From Falsiroseomonas bella (GTDB lineage: Bacteria; Pseudomonadota; Alphaproteobacteria; Acetobacterales; Acetobacteraceae): 64,000 nucleotides of DNA. Below the pieces are notes generated by a model. The model did not search any database, was not told where the DNA came from, and saw only the letters and a program-made list of their open reading frames with translations. This document shows positions 1 through 8,143 of this stretch, in pieces. Positions within the stretch are counted from its first letter, which is position 1. Each line of letters begins with the position of its first letter. Both the position numbers and the translations under genes were made by a program. The stretch is from NCBI RefSeq assembly GCF_003173615.1, contig NZ_QGNA01000005.1, positions 1-64,000 on the forward strand, read 5' to 3'.

Positions 1-48
1 CGGCTCGATGATCCGCCACTCCGCCTCGCTCAAATCGAACCGCGACAT
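1..48 (-). CDS. IS5 family transposase, N-terminal 16 residues only
   Basis: Reading leftward from an ATG at 48, the 16 available codons give MSRFDLSEAEWRIIEP. This matches my memory of the N-terminus of a widespread alphaproteobacterial IS5-family DDE transposase. The gene runs off the window edge, so its integrity and catalytic residues cannot be judged. The family moves its own element by cut-and-paste through terminal inverted repeats. Confidence 0.75.
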   Translation of the reverse strand, partial: MSRFDLSEAEWRIIEP

Positions 49-123
49 GCCCCTATCCCCCGTCAACTCCGACGGTGAATCAGATCGCGTCGCGTCGCAG
101 CAAGGACTTTGGGTTCAGGACCT
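1..123 (-). mobile_element. End of an IS5-family insertion sequence, cut by the window edge
   Basis: The transposase reading frame enters from the left edge on the minus strand. Between its start codon and about position 122 lies non-coding DNA that reads GGTCCTGAACCCAAAGTCC outward on the minus strand, a plausible terminal inverted repeat. It is followed by CTAG at 122-125, a target type used by IS5-group elements. The other inverted repeat lies outside the window, so the exact border and the target duplication are inferred. The element sits about 50 bp past the stop of the next gene and has not disrupted it. Confidence 0.6.
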
Positions 124-133
124 AGTCCGGGCA

Positions 134-157
134 GCGGGCGGGCAGAATCCCGCCCGC
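134..157 (-). terminator. GC-rich hairpin after the exported-protein gene
   Basis: Perfect 9-bp inverted repeat, GCGGGCGGG (134-142) and CCCGCCCGC (149-157), with a 6-base loop. It begins about 18 bp past the stop codon at 175-177, in the direction of minus-strand transcription. No T-run follows, so it is a transcript-end hairpin at best. It could also be a chance product of the base composition. Confidence 0.35.
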
Positions 158-174
158 CCTGCCGCCGGTCCGCG

Positions 175-1023
<849 letters not shown>

Positions 1024-1043
1024 GGAGGGCGCTCCGTCATAAG

Positions 1044-1066
1044 ATGCAAATGATGATCACTTGCAT
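1044..1066. promoter_or_regulatory. Fur-box-like palindrome between divergent genes
   Basis: A 23-bp imperfect palindrome: left arm ATGCAAATGA (1044-1053), centre TGA, right arm TCACTTGCAT (1057-1066), 9 of 10 arm positions pairing. It resembles the alphaproteobacterial Fur consensus of the type TGCAAATnATnATTTGCA. It begins 21 bp upstream of the minus-strand start at 1023 and overlaps the candidate start codons of the plus-strand dioxygenase. A bound repressor could silence both genes. Binding itself is inferred. Confidence 0.65.
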
Positions 1067-1727
1067 TTCCCAGCTCCTGGATACTCCCACGCTCGGGAAG
1101 GTCCAAGCCCTCGCCGAGGCCGCCCGCTTCGAGGATGGCCGCGCCAGCGCCGGCTGGCATGCCAGGACGGTCAAGGCCAATCATCAGGCGGAGCGGCATG
1201 ATCCCGCGACGCGCGAGGCGGCGGCCCTCGTCGCGGCGGCGCTGCGCGGCAACGCGGTGTTCGCCGCCGCGGTCCGTCCGCGCCATCTCCGCACGCCGCT
1301 GCTGGCCCGCTACGGCGTCGGCGAGGCCTATGGGACGCATGTGGATGATGCGCTGATGGCCGGGCCCGACGGCCCGCTGCGCACCGATGTCGCCGTGACG
1401 GTCTTCCTCGCCGCGCCGGACAGCTATGGCGGCGGCGAATTGGCGATCGAGGACGGCGCCGGCGAGCAGGCCTTCAAGCTCGGCGCCGGCGACGCCATCG
1501 CCTATCCCGCCACCACGCTGCACCGGGTTGCGGAGGTCACCTCCGGCGAGCGCCTGGTCGCGGTCACCTGGGTGCAGAGCCTGGTGCGCGATCCCGCGCG
1601 GCGCGAGATCCTGTTCGACCTGGAGACGGCGAAGCGGCAGGTCTTCGCGCAGCAGGGCAAGGGCGAGGCCTTCGACCTGCTTGCGAAAAGCCACGCCAAC
1701 CTGCTGCGGCAGTGGATGGAGCCCTGA
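1044..1727 (+). CDS. piuC: Fe(II)/2-oxoglutarate-dependent PKHD-type hydroxylase (PiuC/YbiX family)
   Basis: 227 residues from the first ATG. It has the facial metal triad of this dioxygenase family: HVD (His99 and Asp101 counted from 1044) and a second His in TTLHRV (His160), followed by SGERLVAVTWVQS, which carries the 2-oxoglutarate-binding Arg. Family members are usually Fur-regulated and sit near siderophore receptors; the substrate is not firmly known. ATGs at 1044, 1050 and 1053 are all in frame and all lie inside the Fur-like palindrome, so the exact start is uncertain and a short or absent 5' leader is likely. Family N-termini align with the residues just after 1050. Confidence 0.88.
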   Translation: MQMMITCISQLLDTPTLGKVQALAEAARFEDGRASAGWHARTVKANHQAERHDPATREAAALVAAALRGNAVFAAAVRPRHLRTPLLARYGVGEAYGTHVDDALMAGPDGPLRTDVAVTVFLAAPDSYGGGELAIEDGAGEQAFKLGAGDAIAYPATTLHRVAEVTSGERLVAVTWVQSLVRDPARREILFDLETAKRQVFAQQGKGEAFDLLAKSHANLLRQWMEP

Positions 1728-1734
1728 CGCGGGC

Positions 1735-2640
1735 TCACTCTGGACGCCACTCCGCGCCGCCATAGTGCTCCGGCACCACGACCGCGCCGGCGATGATCTC
1801 GGATCGCAGCGCCTCCAGCCGCTCCGCCAGCGCGGGCGAGACCTCCCGCGCGAGGGCGAGGCGCACCGCCTCCGGCCGTTCCAGCCCGATCCGCGCATCG
1901 GCGAAGCGGCCGGCGAGGAAGGCGGCGATTGCCGCCTCGATCGTCACGCCGTTCTCGGCGATGGCGGAGGCGAGGAAGACCGGATCCTCCTCCGTCCAGT
2001 CGCGCACATTGCCGATGGCGCGCATGCCGGTTTCCTTGCAGGCCGCGATGGCGCCGCTGCGCCCGCCATCCAGCATGGCGAACTGCACCGCGGCACCGGC
2101 CGCCGCCTGCGCGCGGGTCCAGGCCTCGGCGAGCGGCGGATCGTGCTGGTTGCCGCAGAAGCCCGTCAGCAATTGCGCATCGGGCCGCGCATGGCGCAGC
2201 CCCGCGGCGAAGCCCGCGCGGCCGCGCAGACCGGGCGGCACGGGCTCGCCCGAGAGATGCGCGGCGATGCGGCCCGGCATCCACCAGCCGGCCAAGGCGC
2301 CGGCGAGGAAGGCGGACTGTTCCTGCAGCACCTCGAAGCAGGCGATGTTCGGCCCGGCGATGCGGCCCTGCGTGACCGCGAAGGCGACGCGCGGGAAGCC
2401 CGGCGCGACCTCCGCCACGCCGGCCTCGCCCTGCCCGCCATGCGCGATCACCAGGTCCGCGCGCGCCGCGACCGCTGCCAGCGTCTCCGCGCGCCGCGCG
2501 GGCTCCGGCTCCCACACGGTCTCGGGCGAGAGCCCGTGCGACGCCGCCGCGCGCGCCAGCCCGGCGACGCCCGCCTGGTTGAAGCCGCCGGCGCCGGGCC
2601 GGCCGAAGAAGACCGCGGCGACGCGCGGCGACGCACTCAT
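1735..2640 (-). CDS. BMP/Med-family ligand-binding protein lacking a signal peptide
   Basis: 301 residues. Sequence such as ADLVIAHGGQGE, FPRVAFAVTQG, EQSAFLAGALAG and GTVR-like dipeptide turns fit the BMP family (PnrA/Med), whose secreted members bind nucleosides for ABC import. Unlike those, it starts MSASPRVAAVFFG with no hydrophobic leader or lipobox. In-frame sequence upstream lies inside the preceding gene, so a missed start is unlikely. Its ATG overlaps the stop of the upstream Bug-type gene (ATGA), implying one transcript. No ABC permease adjoins it. It may be a cytoplasmic ligand sensor or a binding protein exported by another route. Confidence 0.75.
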   Translation of the reverse strand: MSASPRVAAVFFGRPGAGGFNQAGVAGLARAAASHGLSPETVWEPEPARRAETLAAVAARADLVIAHGGQGEAGVAEVAPGFPRVAFAVTQGRIAGPNIACFEVLQEQSAFLAGALAGWWMPGRIAAHLSGEPVPPGLRGRAGFAAGLRHARPDAQLLTGFCGNQHDPPLAEAWTRAQAAAGAAVQFAMLDGGRSGAIAACKETGMRAIGNVRDWTEEDPVFLASAIAENGVTIEAAIAAFLAGRFADARIGLERPEAVRLALAREVSPALAERLEALRSEIIAGAVVVPEHYGGAEWRPE

Positions 2641-3620
2641 GACGCGGTGATGCCGAGCGCCTTCACCGCCCCGCCCACCGTCTTCACCTCCTCCGCGACA
2701 TAGGCGGCGAATTCCGGCTGCGTCATCGGCCGCACGGCGATGCCGAGCTCCTCCCATCGCTTCGCGACCGGCGGCATCGCAAGCGCCGCCGTGACCTCGG
2801 CATGCAGCTTCGCGACGATCGGCGCGGGCAGCCCGGCCGGCGCGGAGAGGCCAAGCCAGTTCTCCGCGAGCAGGCCCGGGAAACCGGCATCGGCCGTGGT
2901 CGGCACCTCGGGCGCCATGGCCTGGCGCTGCGGCGAGGTGACGGCGATCGCGCGCAGCCGGCCGGAGCGGATGTTCTCGATGTTCTGCGGCAGCGTGTCG
3001 AAGCCGATGGGGATCGCGCCGCCCAGCAGGTCCGCCAGCATGGGCGAGGAACCGCGATAGGGCACATGGGTCAGTCGCACGCCGGTGCGTGCCATCAGCT
3101 GCTCGCCGAAGATGTGGTGCACCGACCCGGCGCCGGAGCTGCCATAGGCGGGCGGCGCGCTCTCCGCCTTCGCCCAGGCGATGAGGCCGGCGAGGTCCGT
3201 CACGCTGGCCGGCACGCGGCGCGGGTTCACCATGATCACCAGCGGCGTCGCGCCGAGATAGGCGATGTGGGTGAAGGAGGTCACGGGGTCGTAGCCGGCG
3301 TTCGGGTAGATCGGCGGCGAGGTCACGATGGGCGCGGTGTTGGACAGCAGCAGCGTGTAGCCATCGGCCGGCTGCGTCGCGACATGCCCGGCGCCGAGCG
3401 TGCCGCCCGCGCCGGGCCGGTTGTCCACCACCACCCGCTGCGGCAGGCGCTGCGACCAGATGTCGGACAGCACGCGCGCCACGATGTCGGAGGACCCGCC
3501 CGGCGGGAAAGTGACCACGATGCGCACGGTGCGGCTCGGCCAGCCATTCTGCGCCTGCGCCGCCCTGCTCAGTCCGAAGGCGGCGGTTGCCGCGAGAAGC
3601 GGCAGATGACGACGACGCAT
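2637..3620 (-). CDS. Bug/TctC-family tripartite tricarboxylate transporter substrate-binding protein
   Basis: 327 residues with a signal peptide ending near AAQAQ (about residue 24). Family hallmarks are visible: PPGGSSD near residue 40, VVDNRPGAGGTLGA, DGYTLLLSNT, HVPYRGSSP and PEVPTTADAGFPG. These periplasmic proteins bind carboxylates or other small organic anions and, when partnered, deliver them to TctA/TctB permeases. No permease gene is in the window, so it is one of many orphan Bug proteins, and its ligand cannot be read from sequence. It is first in a two-gene unit with the BMP-like protein and diverges from the HIU hydrolase cluster across an 89-bp gap. Confidence 0.92.
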   Translation of the reverse strand: MRRRHLPLLAATAAFGLSRAAQAQNGWPSRTVRIVVTFPPGGSSDIVARVLSDIWSQRLPQRVVVDNRPGAGGTLGAGHVATQPADGYTLLLSNTAPIVTSPPIYPNAGYDPVTSFTHIAYLGATPLVIMVNPRRVPASVTDLAGLIAWAKAESAPPAYGSSGAGSVHHIFGEQLMARTGVRLTHVPYRGSSPMLADLLGGAIPIGFDTLPQNIENIRSGRLRAIAVTSPQRQAMAPEVPTTADAGFPGLLAENWLGLSAPAGLPAPIVAKLHAEVTAALAMPPVAKRWEELGIAVRPMTQPEFAAYVAEEVKTVGGAVKALGITAS

Positions 3621-3709
3621 GCAGGTTCTCCGGTGAGGTCTCTCCTTCGCCCCGCAATCATTGTGCCGCGGTCATGCGGCCCTGGCCGGACGCGCCGCGC
3701 CGGGGCAGG

Positions 3710-4078
3710 ATGGCGCGCATGGGCAAGGCGGGCGGCATCTCGGTGCATGCGGTGGACGTGGCGCGCGGGCGCGTGGCGGAGGGGCTGGCGGTTCGGATCG
3801 ACCGCATCGCGCCGGACGGCGCGCGCGTGACCATCGCCGAAGGCCGGATCGGCCCCGACGGCGCGCTGCACCACCCCGTGGCGCAAGGCGAGGGCGTGCA
3901 GGAGGGCGAGCACGAGGTGCTGCTCGGCATCGGCGACTTCCACCGCGCCACGGGCTGCGAGGCGCCGCCCTTCCTCGACGTGGTGCCCTTCCGCTTCCGC
4001 GTTTTCGACGTCGCGCAGCACTACCACCTGCCGATCAAGTTCACGCCCTACGGCTATTCGCTGTACCGGGGCGCGTGA
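3710..4078 (+). CDS. uraH: 5-hydroxyisourate hydrolase (transthyretin-like)
   Basis: 122 residues, the usual family length. It hydrolyses 5-hydroxyisourate, the product of uricase, toward OHCU and allantoin. Family features are HAVDVARGRVAEGL at the start and HYHLPIKFTPYGYSLYRGA at the end. The C-terminal signature normally reads YRGS; here the last residue is Ala, which removes a conserved active-site-side Ser. The start at 3710 has GGGGCAGG just upstream; the ATG at 3719 is an alternative. Its stop overlaps the puuE start (TGATG). No uricase gene is seen in the window, so urate oxidation must be encoded elsewhere. Confidence 0.92.
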   Translation: MARMGKAGGISVHAVDVARGRVAEGLAVRIDRIAPDGARVTIAEGRIGPDGALHHPVAQGEGVQEGEHEVLLGIGDFHRATGCEAPPFLDVVPFRFRVFDVAQHYHLPIKFTPYGYSLYRGA

Positions 4079-4992
4079 TGATACCGGGACGCATGCCGCC
4101 GGCGTCGCGCGACCTTGCGGGATTCGGCCCGACCCCGCCGCGCATCGCCTGGCCGGAGGATGCGCGGCTCGCGCTCTCCTTCGTCGTCAATGTCGAGGAA
4201 GGCGCGGAGCTGTCGCTCACCAGCGGCGACGAGCGCAACGAGAGCGTCTACGAGGCGCGCGAAGAGGTGGTGGGCCACCCCGATCCCTGCATGGAAAGCC
4301 ATTTCGCCTATGGCAGCCGCGCCGGCATCTGGCGGATTCTGTCGCTTCTCGACGCCTATGGCGTGAAGGCGACCTTTTCCTCCTGCGGCCGCGCCGTGGC
4401 GGCGACGCCCGCATTGGCCGCGGCGCCGGCCGCACGAGGGCATGAGATCTCCGCCCATGGCTGGCGCTGGGAACGCCATGCCGGCATGCCGGAAGCCACC
4501 GAGCGCGCCGTGATCGCCGCGACGGTGGAGGCGATCACGCAGGCCACAGGCGAACGCCCCGTCGGCTGGCACACCCGCAGCGCGTCCTCGCCCAACACGC
4601 GGCGGCTGCTGCTGGAGGAAGGCGGCTTCCTCTATGATTCCGACTGCTACGACGACGACATCCCGCGCAGCATCGTGCGCCCCGATGGCGGGCGGCACGT
4701 GATCCTACCCTATGCATTCGACACCAACGACATGCGCTTCGCCCCCGGCGGCGGCTTCGTCCAACCCGAGGATTTTTCGCGCTACTGCATCTCCGCGATC
4801 GACTGGCTTCTGCGGGAGGGGAAGACGGCGCCCAAGATGCTCTCCATCGGCCTGCATCTGCGCATCATCGGCCGCCCGGCGCGCATGCGGGGCCTCGAGC
4901 AGATCCTCGAACACGTCGCCCGTACGCCTGGCATCTGGGTGGCGCGCCGGCGCGACATCGCCGCGCATGTCCTGGCGCAGGAGGCCCGCTGA
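4078..4992 (+). CDS. puuE: PuuE-type allantoinase (polysaccharide deacetylase fold)
   Basis: 304 residues of the NodB/polysaccharide deacetylase superfamily. The signature stretches VNVEEGAE, FSSCGRAVA, HEISAHGWRW, GWHTRSASSPNT and LYDSDCYDDDIP match the metal-independent PuuE allantoinases, not chitin deacetylases. It would open the hydantoin ring of allantoin to give allantoate in the cytoplasm; no signal peptide is present. Its ATG shares bases with the HIU hydrolase stop, and it abuts the racemase gene directly. The three genes form a tight ureide operon. Confidence in the family is high; PuuE over related uncharacterised deacetylases is favoured by the neighbours. Confidence 0.9.
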   Translation: MIPGRMPPASRDLAGFGPTPPRIAWPEDARLALSFVVNVEEGAELSLTSGDERNESVYEAREEVVGHPDPCMESHFAYGSRAGIWRILSLLDAYGVKATFSSCGRAVAATPALAAAPAARGHEISAHGWRWERHAGMPEATERAVIAATVEAITQATGERPVGWHTRSASSPNTRRLLLEEGGFLYDSDCYDDDIPRSIVRPDGGRHVILPYAFDTNDMRFAPGGGFVQPEDFSRYCISAIDWLLREGKTAPKMLSIGLHLRIIGRPARMRGLEQILEHVARTPGIWVARRRDIAAHVLAQEAR

Positions 4993-5721
4993 ATGCGCAT
5001 CCTGGTCGTCAACAGCAACACGACGGACAGCGTGACGGCGCGCATCGGCACGGCGGCGCGCGCGGCCGCCTCGCCCGGCACCGAGATAGAGGCCGTCACC
5101 GCGCCCTTCGGCCTGCCGCTCATCGTCAGCCGCGCCGACTGGCTGGTCGCCGGCCCCGCGACGCTGGCCGCCCTCGCCGCGCGGCGCGGCCGCTACGACG
5201 CCGCGGTCATCGCCTGCTTCGGCGATCCCGGCCTGGATGCCGCGAAGGAATTGCTCGACGTGCCGGTGCTCGGGATCAGCGAGGCCGCCTTCCACGCCGC
5301 CGCCATGCTCGGCCGCCGCTTCGGCGTGGTCAGCTTCACCGCCGCGCTGCGCCCGATGTTCGAGGATTGCCTGGCGCATCACGGCCTCGCCCCGCGCTGC
5401 GCCGGCTTTCGCATGGGCCCGCCCTTCTCGGGCGATCCCGGCAAGGTCGCCGAGGAGCGCGCCGACCTGCTCGTCGAGCTCTGCCGCCAGTCGGTGGAAC
5501 AGGACGGCGCGGAGGCGGTGATCCTCGCCGGCGGCCCCCTGGCCGGGCTCGCGCCCGTCCTTGCCCCGCGCGTGCCCGTGCCGCTGGTGGATGGCACGGC
5601 CGCCGCGGTGCGGCTGGCCGAGGCGCTGGTCGGCCTCGCGCCGCCGGCCGCGAAAGGCCGGCGGCGCGCGCGGGCGCTCACGGGCTTCGCGCCGGAGATC
5701 GCCTCGCTCTACGACGGCTGA
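4993..5721 (+). CDS. Asp/Glu/hydantoin racemase family protein (possible allantoin racemase)
   Basis: 242 residues beginning MRILVVNSNTTDSVT, the typical phosphate-binding-like start of this family. Hydantoin and allantoin racemases use two facing cysteines. The first is present in IACFGDPGLD (Cys75). The second, normally in a GCAGM-type motif, is replaced: the matching segment reads LAGGPLAGL, with Gly near residue 180. The protein may racemise by another residue, act one-sidedly, or have become a non-racemase. It follows puuE with no gap, which favours allantoin as the ligand. Confidence 0.82.
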   Translation: MRILVVNSNTTDSVTARIGTAARAAASPGTEIEAVTAPFGLPLIVSRADWLVAGPATLAALAARRGRYDAAVIACFGDPGLDAAKELLDVPVLGISEAAFHAAAMLGRRFGVVSFTAALRPMFEDCLAHHGLAPRCAGFRMGPPFSGDPGKVAEERADLLVELCRQSVEQDGAEAVILAGGPLAGLAPVLAPRVPVPLVDGTAAAVRLAEALVGLAPPAAKGRRRARALTGFAPEIASLYDG

Positions 5722-5766
5722 CGGCACGTCACTTGCTTGGCTCCCGCAACCTCGGGAGACCTTCGC

Positions 5767-6744
5767 ATGAACCGCCGCTGCCTTCTGCTCGCCGCCGCCG
5801 CCGCCACCCTCGCCACGCCGCACTTCGCCCTGGCGCAGGGCGCCTGGCCGAACCGGCCGGTGCGCATCATCAACCCCTATGCGCCGGGTGGCACCAGCGA
5901 CCTCATCATCCGCCCGCTGACGGAGCGGCTGGAGCGCGTCTTCGGCCGCCCCTTCGTGATCGAGAACAAGCCCGGCGCCGGCGGTTCTCTCGCGACCGGC
6001 GAGGCGGCGCGCGCCGCGCCGGACGGCTACACGCTGCTGATCTCCAACACCGGCCCGCTCGCCGTCGCGCCGTCGCTGTTCCCCAATCTCGCCTACGACC
6101 CAGCGCGCGCCTTCACCTGGGTGACGATGTTCGGCGGTGCGCCGCTGGTCTGTGCCGTGAAGGGCGACAGCCCGATGCGCAGCATCGCCGACTACCGGGA
6201 GATGGCGGCGAGGCGCGCCGAGGAAGTCTCCTTCGGCTCCTCTGGCGTGGGCTCCGCGGGACACCTGGCAGGCGTGCTCTGGTCCATGCAGGCGGATGTG
6301 AAGCTGCTGCACGTGCCCTTCCGCGGCGCCGCCGATGCACAGCGCGCAGTCATGTCGGGCGACACCACCTCGCTCTGGGACACCTCCGGCGCCAACGCGG
6401 CGGCGATCCGCGCCGGCAGCATCAAGGGGCTGGCCGTCTCCTCGGCCGAGCGCGTCGCGGCGCTGCCGGACGTGCCGACGCTGAAGGAGCAGGGTTTTGC
6501 CGATGCCGTCGCCACCAACTGGTTCGTTCTCGCCGCGCCCGCTGGCCTCGATCCCGCGATCGCTGCGCGCCTGAACACCGAGATCCAGGCCGCACTGGCC
6601 GAGCCCGCGACCGTCACACGGCTGGAGAGCATCGGCGTGGTTTCGCTCGGCAACATGCCGCCCGCGGAGATCGGCGGCTTCGTGGCTCGCGAAGCCGAGC
6701 GCTGGGGCGGCGTGGTGCGCGCCGCCAATCTCCGGCCGAGCTAA
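5767..6744 (+). CDS. Bug/TctC-family substrate-binding protein
   Basis: 325 residues. A Tat-like signal (MNRRCLLLAAAAA) ends near FALAQ, residue 24. Hallmarks: YAPGGTSDLI, ENKPGAGGSL, DGYTLLISNTG, HVPFRGAADAQ and LPDVPTLKEQGF. It would capture a small organic anion in the periplasm. It is the second Bug protein in this region, without TctA/TctB nearby. It lies 45 bp behind the racemase on the same strand, so a ureide-related ligand is possible. The leader contains a small hairpin, CTCCCG (5741-5746) with CGGGAG (5753-5758), that includes the ribosome-binding sequence. Its stop overlaps the stop of the convergent M20 gene by 3 bases. Confidence 0.92.
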   Translation: MNRRCLLLAAAAATLATPHFALAQGAWPNRPVRIINPYAPGGTSDLIIRPLTERLERVFGRPFVIENKPGAGGSLATGEAARAAPDGYTLLISNTGPLAVAPSLFPNLAYDPARAFTWVTMFGGAPLVCAVKGDSPMRSIADYREMAARRAEEVSFGSSGVGSAGHLAGVLWSMQADVKLLHVPFRGAADAQRAVMSGDTTSLWDTSGANAAAIRAGSIKGLAVSSAERVAALPDVPTLKEQGFADAVATNWFVLAAPAGLDPAIAARLNTEIQAALAEPATVTRLESIGVVSLGNMPPAEIGGFVAREAERWGGVVRAANLRPS

Positions 6745-8024
6745 GCCGGCCGCAGCCCGCACCATTCCGCGATGAAGCGCGCGATGGTGCGGGTGCAGAG
6801 CTTCAGGTCGGCAATGGAGGTGCGCTCGTCGAAAGCGTGCGCGCCCTCCCCCTTCGGGCCGTAGCAGAGCGCGGGCATGCCGTAGTCGATGCCGTAGTAG
6901 CGCGTGTCGTTCACGGCGGTGCTGCGGCGTTCCTCCATCGGCGCGCCATGCACCGCCTGGTGCGCCTCCGCCAGCACGCGCTCGGCGTCCGTCCCCGGTT
7001 CCTGCACGAAGCCGTCGGTCTGGAAGCCCGTCCAGATCACCTCGGGCGGGTTGTTCGCCAGGAACAGGTCGGACTTCGCCGCCTCCGCCACCACGCGCTC
7101 TACCGCTCTCATCGCCTCCTTCGGGTCCGTGCCGGGCAGGTGGCCGATGCGGCAATCCACCTCGCACCAGGCGGGCGTGGAGCTTGCCCAGTCGCCGCCG
7201 CGGATGATTCCCGGATTGAACTTCAGCGGGTCGGGAATGCCGCCGTACCAGGCGTCCCCCTTCGCCGCCTCGTTCAGCCGGGCGACATGCGCCTGCAGCG
7301 CCTGGATCAGGTGGAAGGCGGACATGATCGCATTGGTGCCGGATTGCGCGACCGCGACATGCACGGGCACGCCGCGCACGCGCAGGCGGAACCAGATCGT
7401 CCCGGTGTGGCTGCGCGTGAGCGTATGGCCGGAGGGTTCCGGGATCAGGCAGGCATCGGCGCGATAGCCGCGGATCAGGGTGGAGAGCGCGCCGTTGCCG
7501 GTGCTCTCCTCCTCCGTCACGGTCTGGATGTAGACATCAGCGGCCGGCGCGAAGCCCGCGGCGCGGATCGCATCCATCGCGAAGACCATGCAGGCGACGC
7601 CCGCCTTCATGTCATGCGCGCCGCGGCCGTACATCCAGCCGTCGCGGATCACCGCCGCATAAGGCGGATGCGTCCACATCTCGGCCGGGCCTTCGGGCAC
7701 CACGTCGATATGGCCCTGCAGGATCAGGCTGCGGCCCGTCGGGTTCGGCGCGCGATGCGCGGCGACGACCTGGACGCTGGAGGCCGGATCGGCATCCACC
7801 ATCGGCGCCGCCTTCGGATGCGAGGACAGCGGCACATCGGCCAGCGTGTAGCGATCCACCGCATAGCCCCGCGCCGCCATTTCTCGGGAAAACCAGTCCT
7901 GCAGCGGCGCCTCGTTCCCGCGCAGCGAGGGGAAGCGCACCAGCTGCGCCAGGAAGGCCACCTGGCGGTCGAAGCCCGCCTCCACCGCGTCGGCGATTTT
8001 TGCCAGAGCGCCGCTGTCCGTCAT
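6741..8024 (-). CDS. M20 family ArgE/DapE-type deacylase/peptidase
   Basis: 427 residues, cytoplasmic. Di-metal motifs appear in order: QGHIDVVPEG, GRGAHDMKAG (bridging Asp), TEEESTGNG (general-base Glu pair) and EGAHAFDER near the C-terminus (last metal His). This is the ArgE/DapE branch that hydrolyses N-acyl amino acids or carbamoyl compounds. It is transcribed toward the Bug protein and away from the MATE gene. The nearby ureide cluster makes a carbamoyl or ureido substrate conceivable, for example allantoate-like amidohydrolysis, but ArgE-like deacetylation fits as well. Confidence 0.88.
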   Translation of the reverse strand: MTDSGALAKIADAVEAGFDRQVAFLAQLVRFPSLRGNEAPLQDWFSREMAARGYAVDRYTLADVPLSSHPKAAPMVDADPASSVQVVAAHRAPNPTGRSLILQGHIDVVPEGPAEMWTHPPYAAVIRDGWMYGRGAHDMKAGVACMVFAMDAIRAAGFAPAADVYIQTVTEEESTGNGALSTLIRGYRADACLIPEPSGHTLTRSHTGTIWFRLRVRGVPVHVAVAQSGTNAIMSAFHLIQALQAHVARLNEAAKGDAWYGGIPDPLKFNPGIIRGGDWASSTPAWCEVDCRIGHLPGTDPKEAMRAVERVVAEAAKSDLFLANNPPEVIWTGFQTDGFVQEPGTDAERVLAEAHQAVHGAPMEERRSTAVNDTRYYGIDYGMPALCYGPKGEGAHAFDERTSIADLKLCTRTIARFIAEWCGLRPA

Positions 8025-8143
8025 GCCGAAATCCCCTGCGATGGCCGCGCATCAGGGCGCGCCGATCCGGGCTGGTCAAGCCGCCGGCTTTGCAGCCGCA
8101 CGCCGCCGGTCCATCGTCGCGTCATGCCCGCCCCGCCCGCCTG

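Noticed and set aside
1735-3657. A single 640-codon open frame on the minus strand that could suggest a fused binding protein
   Set aside because: Only its last 301 codons look like protein (BMP-like). The upstream part is an out-of-frame reading of the Bug-family gene at 2637-3620, which has a signal peptide and family motifs.
5741-5758. CTCCCG/CGGGAG hairpin as a terminator between the racemase and the Bug gene
   Set aside because: The stem is only 6 bp, no T-run follows, and its right arm contains the ribosome-binding sequence of the next gene.
4705-7167. An 820-codon minus-strand open frame
   Set aside because: It crosses puuE, the racemase and a Bug-family gene, all recognisable on the plus strand, and shows no motif of its own.
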